A stretch of DNA of 64,000 nt from Myrica gale (GCA_963930655.1 OZ005611.1:22307001-22371000), one strand, 5' to 3'; shown: positions 47,665 through 60,060, numbered from the stretch's first letter. The notes: generated by a model not told the origin, from the sequence alone. Translations and numbers: made by a program.

Positions 47665-49854
47665 TTACTTCTTCCTCTTCTTTGGGGGCTGGAGGGCCTC
47701 CTCTTCTTCATCCTCTGCTTCCTCCGGATCCTCTTCTTCCACGACATCCTCCTCGTCCTCATTCCTGACTTCATCATCCTCATTGTCTTCGTCGTCGTCA
47801 TCTTCGTCATCATCATTATGGTCATTGTCATTCCCCTCATCTTCCCCATCTGCATCATCATTATGGTCATTGTCATTCCCCTCATCTTCCCCATCTGCAT
47901 TATCATCCCCGGCTCCAGCACCAGCAGCCTGTTCGTCAACACCCTTCTTAGATTTGTCGCCATTGCTGTTGGGATTGTTTCCATGCCCTCCCTCCTCGGA
48001 AAGCTCCTCTTCCCCTTCTCCAAACCCACCATCCCCATCATCACCATCATCATCCTCATTACCATCATTGCCTCCACCTCCTTCATGTCCGCCATCGACT
48101 GGTTCCAAGGGTGAGTTTCTGACATGGTCCCCTTCACTTTTGGGTCTACAAGTCGATAACATCCCAGAAGAGTCCTGCAATTATTTGAAAGCCGAACCAA
48201 GATAGAGCAAGCAGTCCATACAAACTATTAACGAACTTGCATTAGGAACAAAGTTGTTATTGCTTCGATCCAAAGCGTGTGTTTGATAGGAAAACCGGCT
48301 ATTAAAACAGAGCTGTGCACATGTAATTATCAAAACATAGCCACGAACCAACCCAGTTTTGATAGCGTGTCAATAGTTATTATACAAAAAGAAGTAAAAA
48401 CTCACAAAGGCCGTACTATCCTCTTCGCTGGAACAGGCGTCGATTTGCAATAGTACGGTTCCCTAAGGTTCGTACCCATGTTGCTCGCAAAAGTCTGGTT
48501 CCAAGACCCATGGGGCCTAATAAACAGGTATTTCTGAAACCCGATCGAGGTCATTTCCAGATCGAAAGCCCATCAAGCCCAACAGACCCTCTAATATCGT
48601 CTATCTAAAGTTTGAACTTAGAAACATATATTATAAAATAATCGATTGACTCCCAATTTTAACTGCTCTTCTAACTTCCACACAACGTTTCTGGTTCCAG
48701 ACAACCTCTGCAGAACACAAACTGAATCAACTAACTAGACACCAATAAACGTGGGAGTAAACCAAACCCACTACGGTAAAACGCACGAGCACACCAACCC
48801 AGTGAAAACTTCTTCCCTGCAAGAGGGAAGAAATTACAGGACCAATAGAGCCTAACGGTCATCATCATCTTCCAACTATAAAATGTCCATGTCAAGCCAG
48901 GGGTTTATATTAAGCATCAACAAGTGCCATGGCAAGCAGAATCGCAACGAATATTCCATTAGCAATCAACTTTTTCGGATAATAAATAAAAATAGGTGGT
49001 ATCGGACAAAAGAAAAAGAATCTTCCGAAGAAAAATATAAAAATGATATTTCTTTTCCGGGCTTTGACTTTTCAATTTACTTTAAAATTCCTTACAGAGT
49101 ATTTTGATATTTTGTTCGAAGCGGGCCCACCAAAGAACAGTGACTTCTCTTCCAGTTGCAGTCACACCAAGAACAGTGACTGACACAACCATATCTACGA
49201 TATGAGCAACTTGTACGGACGTCGGACGTTAGCAAATGCCCGAACCATAATGGAAAACGATTGGCACAAAAGACAAAGGCCAAAGAAAAAAATATTAAAA
49301 TTGTTTGTTTTTTTTTCTAAGCAACTCATGAAAAAAGGGAAGGGACAGCGAGTAAACTTTACAGCGGTCGATCTAAGTATCCTTCAAAATGGTCTATCCT
49401 TTGAGGAGTGCCAACTTATAAAGCCATCAATCCCGCCGCACCTTGCCAACATGAGATTAAACTTTTCTTTTTCTAAGCAACTTAAGGGAAATGGGAAGAG
49501 AGAGTCACCACGGTAAGGACACAGACAAAGACGAGCAAATCTTACAGCGGTCGACCCACACATCCTTCAAAATTGCGTTATTTTGTTTTGAAAAAAAGTG
49601 GAGATTTAGATTTAGATTTTAGGTTTACTTCTTGAATCTTATGGTATCAGAGCATAGAGGAAACATCAAATTTATTTAATTCTAAAATAAAGCGTAATTA
49701 GAAAACTGATGAAACTTGCCTGCTGAGCTGAAGAAAGTTGAGCCGTAAGCAAAGCTGAGGTGAGCAGAGTGGCTACAGTTTCCCAAGCGTACTTTAGCGA
49801 CGAACCCTGGTTAAAGTTAACCATAGCGTCAACAAAGCTCCTTTCGTTCTCCAT
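47665..49854 (-). CDS. Acidic nuclear protein, plant family of unknown function
   Basis: Two coding exons: 49854-49720 (MENERSFVDAMVNFNQGSSL to SSAQQ) and 48174-47665, phase 0, 214 aa. The intron (49719-48175) begins GC rather than GT: CAG|GCAAGT is the consensus form of the minor GC-AG class, and its acceptor is attgcag. The N-terminus carries a short conserved domain (KYAWETVATLLTSALLTAQL, probably helical). Exon 2 starts DSSGMLSTCRPKSEGDHVRN, then a Gly/Asp/Glu-rich tail of about 120 residues, ending QPPKKRKK, a classic monopartite nuclear localisation signal. Automated annotation often calls such plant proteins VHS3-like decarboxylase subunits, but that rests on the acidic run only. A histone- or RNA-related chaperone role would be inference. 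Tail DNA contains a 45-bp duplication. Confidence 0.78.
47811..47900. repeat. 45-bp in-frame tandem duplication in the acidic tail
   Basis: catcattatggtcattgtca recurs with a period of 45 bp (47811 and 47856), giving a repeated 15-residue DADGEDEGNDNDHND segment. The frame is kept. Confidence 0.85.
48900..49600. repeat. Imperfect duplication in the GC-AG intron
   Basis: Two related blocks of about 80-100 bp: aagcaactcatgaaaaaagg ... acagcggtcgatctaagtat (from about 49318) and aagcaacttaagggaaatgg ... acagcggtcgacccacacat (from about 49479). The origin is unknown. Confidence 0.5.
49642..49653 (+). other. Primer-binding-site-like sequence TGGTATCAGAGC
   Basis: Exact match to the initiator-Met tRNA complement used as primer site by many plant LTR retroelements. 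No LTR pair was found around it, so it is either a relic or chance. Confidence 0.3.
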
Positions 49855-50490
49855 TTGTACGGCCCCTGGTCCTGTGTACAAACATCACGCAGCACCCACC
49901 TTAGTTCCGCTCCCCGGTTCGGTCCCACCGGTGGATATCTCAACAAACGTAAAAAGAGGAAAAGAAGAAAGCAAAAAGAAAACAAAATGATAGCAAAAAC
50001 GCGGATTCTCAGAAAATTCAGGAACTATAAGAAAAGGTGCTAATATATTAGCTTCCTCCCAGATCTAAGAATGAATAAATGTAAATTTCCTTAAATTGAG
50101 AAAAAAAAAGCAAGCAGAATAATAAGACAACATAAATAACTATCTGTACGGACAAAAGCTGCCAGAACCGGAAGGGAAAAAGATTGGAGACCCGAGACGA
50201 AGCAGGAAGAGAAGTTACCTGAAAGAGTCCGGCTAATTAGTTTGAGTTTTCCGGGAAATTCGAACCCAAGGCAGCTGAGAGTGAGTATGAAAGAAAGTTG
50301 TGCAAAAAGTGAGGAAAAAACAAGCAAAAGAAGAGAAAGGACGCTTACAAAAAAAAAAGAAGAAGAAGAAGAGAAATGACAGAGAGAATCGAATAATTCT
50401 GGAAACGTTATCGTGTGGAGAAGAAGCGCACCTTGAGGCTGGATTTGAGAAATGCTGCCGAAGGCGCAGAGAGAGAGAGAGAGAGAGGCC
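49855..50490 (-). promoter_or_regulatory. 5' UTR (with UTR intron) of the acidic-protein gene
   Basis: On the minus strand a leader with a donor ttcag|gtaact at about 50219-50220 and an acceptor tttgtacacag at about 49873 implies a UTR intron of about 350 bp. CT/GA microsatellites (50470-50487 and 50597-50613) lie in the leader or core promoter, as is common in plants. Confidence 0.55.
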
Positions 50491-52975
50491 GTAAAGTTTC
50501 GGTCAGTTTTAGCACCACCAATGGGCAGAAACAGTACTAAGTTCTGGCTGCCCAATATAATGATAGAGATTAGAGGGAGAGAGCGAGGAAGACGGAGAGA
50601 GAGAGAGAGAGTAGTCTGTAGGCAGACTAGGTAGAGTACAAGAAGACCCCATGAACAATGGGCTGCAGCGTCTGGTTGGTTGGTTTGTCTGGATTCTGGA
50701 AAAGAAATTGGAATCGATTCCAGCATATCGCCGCTTTAACCGTCTTAAATTAACCATTATTTGACCATTCTAAACCCCAACCAACTTGATCATATTCTCT
50801 ATTCTCCTCAATTTATTTCAACTTAATCGTACTATAAGCCTTAAATCTACGGATCTACCGTAAATTTTTTACATATCCCCTCATAAGTTCGTGAGTTTTA
50901 AATTTTCATGGAGAGTCAATTCAGAATCTGAATAAATCAGCATATCGATTTTGTATGCTAAAAATTCCCTCCGTTTTTTTATATACATGTTTTTGTAGGG
51001 TGAGATATATTTTACATCTAATTTATTATTTTTATTACATTACACTCATCAACTTAATTCTAAAATTTTTGCACATTTATTTAAAAATTTCAATCAATTT
51101 AAAAAGAAATTTATATTTTTACCTCAAAATTATGATTTTAACTCATAAAATAGTCGCTACAAACAAATTATGGTGATAAAAATGTTATTTTGCACGTTAA
51201 AAAATTATTTTTTGTCTAAATTAATCGAAAATTTGAATAGATAATGAAAAATATTTGAAATCAATAATGGATGAATATAATATGATAAATTTTAATAAAT
51301 TATAACAAAAATGTCAAGAATCGTAGATTCTCTATATTTAATGAATTTATAGACATATTTTGTTTCCTTAAGCATGAACTTATAATAGTCATATGGTTCT
51401 AAAAAAGTATGGTAGAAAAGAAACACTGTTTGACCTGGTGAACCACGTGCCTTTATTATCTATAAAGGGAAAAATACATTTTGCATCTACAAATTATCAT
51501 AGTTTTTACACTTTGCACCATAAATTACCAATTTTGATATATTTCACCATCTAACTACTAATTTTTGATACTTTGCACCATTTGTCAAATTTTTAGACTA
51601 AAATGACGATAATGCCCTCGACCCATTTTACATATATTAAAGATATTGTTGTCAATTCATTAATTTATAAATGATATTATTGTCAAATGAAGGGTGTAAA
51701 ATATTTAATATTAGTAGTTGGAGGGTGTAATTTGTCAAAATTGGTAGTTTAGGGTGCAAAGTGTCTAACATTGATAGTTTGAGTTGCAATGTGTCACTAC
51801 CCGGTAATTTGTGAGTGAAAAATGTATATTTCTCGTATATAAATGTTTTGGGGAGAGTAAAGAAAAATAAGGAAAACAAAACGAACTAAAAATAAAAAGG
51901 ATGCATGATGTATCCACCCTACCCGCCACCAAAGGTATGGGAAAGCGTCAAAATTCGCCAGAATTTATTCCAATGGAACCTTGGCCTGCATAGCTTGATT
52001 CTTCCTTCACTGGTTGGTTCCACCACCAACAAGGCATCCCTGGAAATTCACTTCTTTGCCTGCGACTACTGGGTCTCCATCCTCCAGTTTGGTACGGACA
52101 CTAAACAAAATCCTTTTTTTCCTCTTAAAAGTATTATGGATAAAATAAATTATTAAATTTTATAAACTTTGAAGAGACTAAACAGCTTATAACAATCTAG
52201 ACTAACAGTTAGTCATCAATTTTATCTTAAAAAATAATCGAACTCAAGACTCTGCGCCTCATTCCTATTACCTCTAATTTTGCATTAACCACATCTAGAC
52301 AAGTCGTGGTAGGGTAGTCACCTACAATTTAATCGACGGGGAGGCACAGTTGCAGCAATCATAGTCTAGAGTAGGTTCGGATTTGCCAATCAACCCTAAG
52401 GGTAGGTGTCAACTGCCCTTCACCCTGCCCTGCTCTTGTCCAGCCATATCCACATATTCCTTGTAGTCTATTTCTTGCTCTTCTTCGTATCGTGAAGCAT
52501 GGTTCAACTACTCAATCTGGTGACGCATTGCCAATCAACTTAATTACGTGAGGATCTTAGCATGAGCCGTGAGATCTCTGCAGTCAGCTGGCAGACAAGG
52601 ACTAAAATCCAGAAAATAAATAGATCAGAGCTTGAATGTTGGGCTGATAAAAATCCCAAGAAAAACAAAGTGTCTGATTATTATCGGTGCCCATGGTATG
52701 TTTCTTGTTCTTTTGCTCATGGCTCATATTTTGGGTCATACAGATGTCACTGGGTGTGGGGCTTTCTTCTAGTCTAGACTCTAGAGGCCGATACACAGAC
52801 TAATCAAGACGTTCCTTCTCGCCAAACATCAACCAAAACTCGCGCGACAGCCCAAAGGAAATTTACAGGCTGGTCGACAGAATGAATGAACCAAAAACAA
52901 AAAACAAAATTAAAGAATAGCTATCTATGCGTAAAAGTAGGAAAAAAGGTCAAAAAATAAAAGAAAAGGACGAAG
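50491..52975. other. AT-rich intergenic DNA with a foldback element
   Basis: Promoter of the acidic-protein gene, then AT-rich sequence, the foldback at 51477-51834, and the 3' flank of the bZIP gene. Open frames are short and without domains. Confidence 0.45.
51477..51834. mobile_element. Mutator-like foldback MITE
   Basis: Ends GGGAAAAATACATTTTGCA and inverse GAGAAATATACATTTTTCA, with pairing continuing inward (accataaattaccaattttg against the mirror segment). Flanks atctataaa and gtatataaa match at 7 of 9 positions, compatible with a decayed 9-bp Mutator-type target duplication. Confidence 0.65.
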
Positions 52976-54982
52976 CTAGAAGGAAGCTGAGCTGGTCCGT
53001 CGCAATTGGTATCTGGGCGTGCGAGTTGGATTCGAAGATAAGAGTACCTCCACGTCCTGCAACATAAGCACCAGCAAGATAGAAGACAAACGATTACCGA
53101 TCGACAAACTCTGTTTGATGAGCTCCTGGCTGCTTTGTGCTTAATAGTTTCACGCCCTTGTCTTCCTAATTTTTTTTGGTTGATTACAATTTTTTTCTCT
53201 CAAACTATCACTCGATTCTCAAATATCCCTACAAATTCTAACTCGTTGCAACTCACGCATATAAATTATAATTTTCGTTGCGATTTTATCCCCCAACCTG
53301 CTAAAGTTGTTCTATCGAACAATTTTCATCCCACGTGAACGACACTTAACCTGTTCTTACTTGAAAAAATAAATTTGACCAGCTCGATTTTAAGTGAGTC
53401 ATCTTTTGTTTTTAATAAAAAAAATCAACTAACCACATATTATTTTTTTGTTCTACGAATTGATAGGGGCACTATAGAAGGCTATAGAGCACTTAAACGA
53501 GGATAAATTTATCTTTTCAAATAAGGAGAAAGTCACGTGTTGTTCAAGTAGAACGAAAATCATTCGATATAACAACTCCAATAGGTTGAGAGATGAAATC
53601 GCAACTAGAAGTATAGTTTATAGGGATATTTGAGAACTGAATGATAGTTTGAGAGGGAAATTGTAATTAACCCTTTTTTAAACAATCCTTGATACATATA
53701 TTAATATCCTAGAACATTACAACAAAGTAGAATTCAGAAAAACCTATTAGGGTGGGTGAAAAATCTAATCAGACCCAAAGCCCTACAAGCTCAGCAAAGG
53801 GATTAAAGCCCTTGATGAAGGGGTACAGAGGCCCCCGTCTTCCTAGCTATCAAATATCTTAAACAGATTTCTATTTGGAAGAAAATTCTGGACATTCTAG
53901 TATAAGAACAGAAGATGTAACACTTAAAACAATAAAACTAAGGCATGTTGCCGTATGTACCTATATATATTTGCATTCCTAGTTTTGATTGAAATGAGAA
54001 AGTATTTTCTGAAAGGTATGAATAATAATACCTTTTGCCTCTGAAGCAAGCTATTTGCTTTTCTTAGCTGAAAGACTTCATTCTCCAAGTGATTGGTATA
54101 AGCCTTGGATCATCAAATAAAATGGTTCTCAGAAGAATACCCTTTTGAGGTTAATAAACCAAATAGATCACAGAATCCTCAATTAAGAAGAACACCAATG
54201 TAAGTACGTACTAGCCGAATGTTTACCTGCTTCCTTGCCCTTGACCTAGCAGCCGACTCCCGGTTCTTGATCATCCTCTTCTGCCTCCTCTCAATAGTCT
54301 TCTCCATAATCTGATCTGAACATCTGCGCTTCCTTTCAGCAGCTACATGAGAGTCTGAACGTGTTGATGATATTGCTGGCACTGGCATTGGCATAGCCAG
54401 TTGGTTCTCCGAGTAACCAACATCCACAGCAGGGTTCTCGTACACTGACTCAGCAACATCTAGATTTGAATCCAGCGCTATCATCTGCATCTCCTGCTGC
54501 TGCACAGCTGCCATTTGAAACTGCAACCAATCTGTCTGCTGTGACACCATAACCAGTGGATCAATTGCCAATATCGGCTGAGGGTTAATGATACCAGCAC
54601 GAACTAGAAACTCCTCAAGCGTTGTTTCTCCAAGAGTTGATCGTTGCTGGACCAACCGGTTGTCCACCTCATTCATATGTTGTTGGCGAACAATTTCCTT
54701 CCATACCTCATCGACTGTCTTCTTAGTCAAGGTTCCATTCAAATTAAGATTCCCAAGAAAGAATGGCGGAGAAGAAGAAGAAGAGAAAGCTTCTTCAACC
54801 AATGTCACATTCCTTAGTAGTTCATCCAAATTCATACTATTCAAAGGTTTGTCTATGTTTTCGGCCAGTTGGCTCTGAATTTCATCGAAGGTGAGATTGA
54901 ATAGAGAGACTTGTCTGGCCAGAACAGGTGGAAATTTCGGCACCTGAGCTTTATTTGAAGACACCACTCTTCTATTAGCCAT
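52976..54982 (-). CDS. Group-A bZIP transcription factor (ABI5/AREB/DPBF type)
   Basis: Exons 54982-54227, 54103-54032, 53056-52976, all phase 0, 302 aa. Group-A bZIPs bind ABRE (ACGTG) sites and carry abscisic-acid responses in seed and stress programmes. All four conserved phospho-regions are visible: C1 RQVSLFNLTFDEIQSQL (SnRK2-type RQxS), C2 KKTVDEVWKEIV, C3 STLGETTLEEFLVRAG, and C4 RYQLRRTSSASF at the very end, a 14-3-3-type site. The basic region ERRQKRMIKNRESAARSRARKQ is split from the zipper AYTNHLENEVFQLRKANSLL by intron 1. The start MANRRVVSS (54982) is preferred over the upstream extension, which reads like leader sequence. SMNLDELLRNV suggests the EEL/AREB3/DPBF side of the group; the exact orthologue is open. 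The last exon is tiny (26 codons) and follows a 975-bp intron. Confidence 0.92.
53178..53672. mobile_element. Foldback (Mutator-like) element in bZIP intron 2
   Basis: Ends GGTTGATTACAATTTTTTTC and inverse GGTTAATTACAATTTCCCTC. The arms pair for about 150 bp each, including caaactatcactcgattctc and gttgcgattttatcccccaa against their mirror copies. Each arm carries a CACGTG box (53332-53337 and 53534-53539). Confidence 0.78.
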
Positions 54983-55470
54983 ATTCACCCAAACACTAAA
55001 TTTGTACAAACTGTTGGAGATTTCTGAGGAAACCAACTTTCCAAACGATAGAGAATACAAGCTATAAGAGTAGTCAAATCTACAGCTACCCAAAATAGTT
55101 AAATTCCAATGAAGAACTGTACAGATTCAGAACATATGATGGGGAACTCACGCAGAGTAAAATGCTGTGAGCAAAAGGACTGCGTTCCGTAGAGCACACA
55201 CATAAACTTCTCATAAGCGAAATCGGAGCCGCAAGAAAGACAGACGAACTCGTGAGAAATGATCTTGCAAAGGATCCTATTTTAGTGAGAGAGGAAGTTG
55301 TGATCACCTCAACAGCCACTCCTGATTTTCATGCTATTTTGGTTGGGATATAGACCTGATTTCACGACTCAATCACTGCGAAACGGCCGTGCACATCTCT
55401 CTCTACAAATAAAGAACGTGTACCTTTTTTTGTACTCTAACTATATACGCCTATATATATGGATATAGTC
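54983..55470 (-). promoter_or_regulatory. 5' UTR and core promoter of the bZIP gene
   Basis: A probable leader exon ends at a donor-like gc|gtgagttcc (about 55150 on the minus strand) and continues after an acceptor gctgtag at about 55083. A TATA-rich stretch at about 55440-55465 is the best core promoter candidate. Confidence 0.45.
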
Positions 55471-55974
55471 TATAGACATATATCAGTACTTCCGGATTAG
55501 GTTCTGGCTTTTCCCGCTCTTACAGTCCCTCATTAGAGAGGAAAGAGGCGCCGTTAAGACCGTCAATTTTGGTGTTTCATGGCGGGGGAGGTCCAGTGGG
55601 GTCATAACTTGCCAGGTCATATTAGACCCTACCAATCCAGGCTGGGCTTGGGTCCTTTCGGACAAAAGATCTGATCTGTGAGCTTCGGAGCCCATTCTTT
55701 TTCTCTTATCACCCTACACAATAAAAAGAGAGTAGCCCAGCCCGTTACTAAAAGCACCCTAAACAGATATTCAGCAATATCTGTGATCAAATCAAACACA
55801 ATCGCCCACAGTGCCCTTGGGTGGCTGAACGCTCCTTGGCCTCATTTTGCCGGTGCTGGCATATACAAAGCTCTAGGAAATGGGGAGACCGAGGTGATCG
55901 GACCTTCTATCCTTTGGCGACTGAAATCTTCATTTACGACAGGTTATAGATTTAGAACGGGTCTCTAGACCTAG

Positions 55975-56180
55975 CTAGGTTGTGTGGGACCTTTGGCCCA
56001 GTTGGTAGTGGCTTTTAAGGCCGGTAGGCTTATGGCCCTTTGTGTTTGTGGTTTGATGGCCCTTTGGGCCTTCTCCGTAATGGGCTTTATGTCCTGTGCT
56101 TTGTAACCGATCCCAGAGGCCCAAATATGCTTAGCATCCACAGTACTTGCTCTATTTTGAAATGAACTCCGTAGTTTTCC
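55975..56180 (+). repeat. Dispersed repeat, second copy of the 32905 family
   Basis: Shares ordered motifs with 32905-33125 (gttgtgtgggacct ... tttaaggcc ... atggcccttt ... gtaaccg ... gaaatgaactcc). A probable LINE 3' tail. Confidence 0.5.
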
Positions 56181-56189
56181 CGTTATGAA

Positions 56190-56398
56190 GGGTGGGTTTG
56201 TGTGGTAAAATTTTTGGTATTGGGTTTAGCGTTGGTATTGGGTTTAGTGAAAAAGTGAAGAGAGAGGTAATAGTTTATAGTTTTTGTAATTTTTTATATT
56301 TTTTTATGGAAGAGAGAGAGATTATATTGGAATATTTTATTAGGAGAGAGATAAAATTTTGGGGAAAATTTTACATCCAAACGCAGCCGAAATAAACC
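56190..56398 (+). mobile_element. PIF/Harbinger-type MITE with 3-bp flanking repeat GAA
   Basis: Ends GGGTGGGTTTGTGTGG and inverse GGCTGCGTTTGGATG, flanked by GAA on both sides (56187-56189, 56399-56401). Family of 25520 and 36722. Confidence 0.72.
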
Positions 56399-56784
56399 CC
56401 CTTCATAAACCGCGTGCTCCCTCCTTGGTATGATTTTTTATTTTTATATTTTTTATACCGCCACCATCAAAAGCACCACCCTACTGCAAAAAAGGGAACC
56501 GGTCCTGTCACTGCCGTGAGGCAATGACTAGCTTTTAGTATCGGTGGTGGTTAAACCGGGCACCAGTGATTTGCACACTCAGTCCTAAATAATTGGAGCT
56601 CCTATTTTATATGTTATATTGCGCTAATATACAAGTAAAGTTCAAGTATTAGGAGCTGTTGATGCATGTTCCAAGTATAAGTAAAGTTTAAGAATTCGCA
56701 CTTCGGTGTATAATATTTACTCAGTGATCGAGACGTTTCCGAAAACGGCAATTACTTATAAGAAAAACACCAAGGGATGTATCG

Positions 56785-56808
56785 CCCCCCCCCCCCCCCC
56801 CCCCCCCC
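56785..56808 (+). repeat. Poly-C run of 24
   Basis: An uninterrupted run of 24 C in otherwise AT-rich DNA. Length may be inexact because homopolymers are error-prone. Confidence 0.9.
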
Positions 56809-59324
56809 GATTAATGCAAGTGGCAATCGACCCTTTTCTTTTAGCGTTCAATCAGCAATTTAAGTGGAAAGGCTCAGTCGGGAAAAGCGAGCAAAAGTGG
56901 ATTGCTTAATGCTTAATTTGATTGCCTCTACCTACAGCACTCCCCGTTTATTGGAGGTGTAGTGCGTTCCTGACGCTGACATTTTCTTTGGTTGATACTC
57001 ATTACCTCCTAACTTTTATTTATTTTTGGCCAAAAGACCGAGCAACCAAAAGCTTATATTAGTAAGCCACAAAAAAAAAGGACCCAGCAAGATTGTAGTC
57101 CAGTCAGTGCCATCCACATTCAGTACTATGCTCTAAGGTCATTAAATAAGTTGAAAATGCTTTCGAAAGTATAATCTGACCTTAAATCTAGAAGTTAGGA
57201 TTGAAGCTGGTTGGTTGATTTGCTGATGGTGCTGTGGTGACGAGCATGTACAGTGAAAGACAATTATGGTTCAAACCGAATATTATTCCGCTTTTTGTGC
57301 ACAAATGCTCTCGTCCTTGGCTTTAAAAGTTCCCTACTCATGTGGCTCATAATTAATCTTTGGACTTTACTCACTTGGAATTCCCTACATATTTGACGCC
57401 AACTTGGGATTCTGTTTTACACTTTCAAAGACGTACGTGGACTTTTGGACTTGAGGCGACACCACAAATGGCTCATAATCTTTGTTTGCTTGGACCACCA
57501 AAACTAGCACATATAGAATAGAATGGAATGCAATGGGTACGTACGTAGTTGCAGTGGATTATACAAGAAGAATCAATATTGCCTGAATATTAGTGAATAC
57601 TGATCTCTGTTTTTGTGTCTTCGTTAACATGTGAACCGTCGGTCCATAAGATCCGTCTTTAGATCTATAGTCCGACCAAGTTTTAATTATATCTTACATA
57701 AAAATTAACTCGAAGACAAATATATATAAAAGTTGTCTTTTCTCCTCCTTTGATTTGGTACTTTTAAGTGCCACTTGTTCTCCGCCTTTGAATGTTTAAT
57801 ACTTTTAAGTGCCACTTGTGAAGGAATGTTCTCTTTCTTATCGTAGGAGAAGTTGAAGTTCGACTCCACTACAAAGAACAGTTTAATGGTGGTACAAGCA
57901 CTCAAGTTAGATTTTTTCGCTGCAAACTTTTTTCTTTCTTTCTTTTGGGAGGTTTGAAACTTGACTTCTAATTGATGTACAACATATCCAATTTATGTAT
58001 TCTAAAATCACCTTAGGTTCCGTTTGTTTGGTTCTAAAACTATTATTTTACGTAAAAAAAACTTTTCATCGTTTACAAGAAACAAATTTTTCAGTATTTG
58101 GTTATTCTTTTAAAATATTCACAAGAAAATATTTTTTGATGTTTGATATGCTTAATGATTTACGTATTTACAAAAAAATACTTAATTACCGTACAAGTAT
58201 ATGTACTTTACACTTGACATCTCAGTCTCTCAAATATCGATTTCAACCTTTAGGTTTCTGAGGTAGTTTTTTAAACAAATCGATTATCGTCTAATTGTCG
58301 TTAGCTAATAGACGGAATGATTCTTATATAGATTTTAGATGTCATCTCAACGCCAATTGTAGGCTGCCCCGTGGCATGATATTTTCTCTCAAAATTTTAA
58401 TATTTTAGTTCCTAAGGAACTGATTTCAATGTGAAGGTCATTGAAGTACACTTTTGCAATAAAATTGGTTCTCGTAGTACAATTCTTGTTAGTCAACTAA
58501 GGGAGAAGTGTCCACGTGGCCTAGAAGGAGAAGAATATAAAACTATCATATGCAACCTTCAAATTAAATTTTTATTCAAAAAATATTACTTTAGTTATAT
58601 ATCATTTTTATTTTTTTAATAACTTTTTACTAAATTTAAATAATTTTTTTTTGGAGGCGCATTCGGTAATTTTGCATGTGGTTTAAAGAACAAATCAAAC
58701 GGAAGACAAAAATTGATTGTTTTTGAAACATATGTGGCAGAATAAAATATTTTGAAACTTGAGGGAGGCTTACTGATTTTTCCCCAGAGATATGGGGTGT
58801 ACTATAATGTTCTCTCAAGGAAAAATTTGGTTTACGGAAAATTTGAGCTTAGTTTGTTTTATGAAAAATAATAGTTTTTACCGTTGACTTGAAAACGTTT
58901 TACTTTGACCTCATTTTCAGGTGTTTGTCAAAACCTGAAAACAAGTAAAACAAATTTTTATAAGCAAAAAAATTAACGGGCCCTTAAATTAAGGAAAAAC
59001 TTCATTTTTTTTCCTCTAGCTAACTATTAGAAAAATGTCATTTTAAGGTTCAAACCATCAATTTCATTACAGTCCGCCGCTTTTGAACTACCGAAATCCA
59101 TCAATATACGCCCTTTGATACAGATCCCTTGTTAACATTATGTGACATTGTCTCTCTTTTGCTCATTTTAACCGTAGCATCTGATTAAGGTACGCAAATT
59201 AATGAATTTCGATACTTCGAGACTGAAATATGAAGAAATTCATGTTTTGGACTATAAAATAACATTTGTCTAATAATTAAAGAGCTGAAAAGTGAAGTTT
59301 TTCTTAAATTAATAAGGAATAAAT
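56809..59324. other. AT-rich intergenic DNA, no gene
   Basis: A possible larger repeat spans about 58014-58985 (left end ggttccgtttgtttggtt, right end inverse of aattaacgggccctt; scattered aaaaacttttc and caagaaa motifs match in inverse). No coding frame of note. Confidence 0.4.
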
Positions 59325-59664
59325 GCAAAATTGGTCCATGTGCTATACGCAAAAATCGATTTAGTTCCTGTGATATGAAAAACATCGATTTAGTCCCTGT
59401 GATTTCAGAAAGTGATAAAATCAGTCCTTAATGGAGGACCGATAACAAACGAAAATAGAATCACATGGATTAAATCAGTACTTAATGGAGGACTGATTTA
59501 ATCGATTTAGTCCCTGTGATTTCAGAAAGTGATAAAATCAGTCCTTAATGGAGGACCGACAACAAACGAAAATAGAATCACAGAGATTAAATCGATGTTT
59601 TTCATATCACAGAGACTAAATCGATTTTTGTATATAGCACAGGGACTGATTTTTGCGTATAGCC
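59325..59664. mobile_element. Foldback element with internal 66-bp direct repeat
   Basis: The left arm about 59325-59409 and right arm about 59575-59664 pair over 75-80 bp (aaaaatcgatttagt, gatatgaaaaacatcgattt in both). Between them tgatttcagaaagtgataaa to aaaatagaatcaca occurs twice (about 59401 and 59518). It belongs to a widespread plant repeat type with ttggtccctgtg-like ends. Confidence 0.75.
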
Positions 59665-60060
59665 ATAAAGAATCATTCTCCCTTATATTTTATGGGTACG
59701 TACTTGATCGGGATAGGCTCATATATACTCATAACACAGTTAAAAGTTGCATCCAAAACCTGGCCCTAACACAATTATTTATTCAAGGTTTTGAACTCAA
59801 AATCTATGTACGGGTTATTGAGTTATACTCGACAAGGATTATATGATGTACGTACTTAACCAAATTCGATTTGCCACTTAAACTTTAGCCTAAAAGTTTT
59901 CACATATGAATCCTTATTCTCGAAGGAATAGTTACTTCAAATATTCCACTTATTAAGGGGAAATAAGCAAAGAAGCTGCTGTAAAAAAAAATGCTAGGCT
60001 TCTTTTGTTAAGCAATGGCCGAAAGCAGAAAAAAAGTTTGCCTTTCCATAGTATATATTA

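Noticed and set aside
47783..48205. Plus-strand Ser/Pro-rich frame of 140 codons
   Set aside because: It is the antisense of the Asp/Glu-rich tail of the acidic-protein gene (GAC/GAG codons read backwards).
49642..49653. Possible tRNA or LTR retroelement start at TGGTATCAGAGC
   Set aside because: Only the primer-site-like 12-mer is present; no tRNA cloverleaf and no LTR pair around it.
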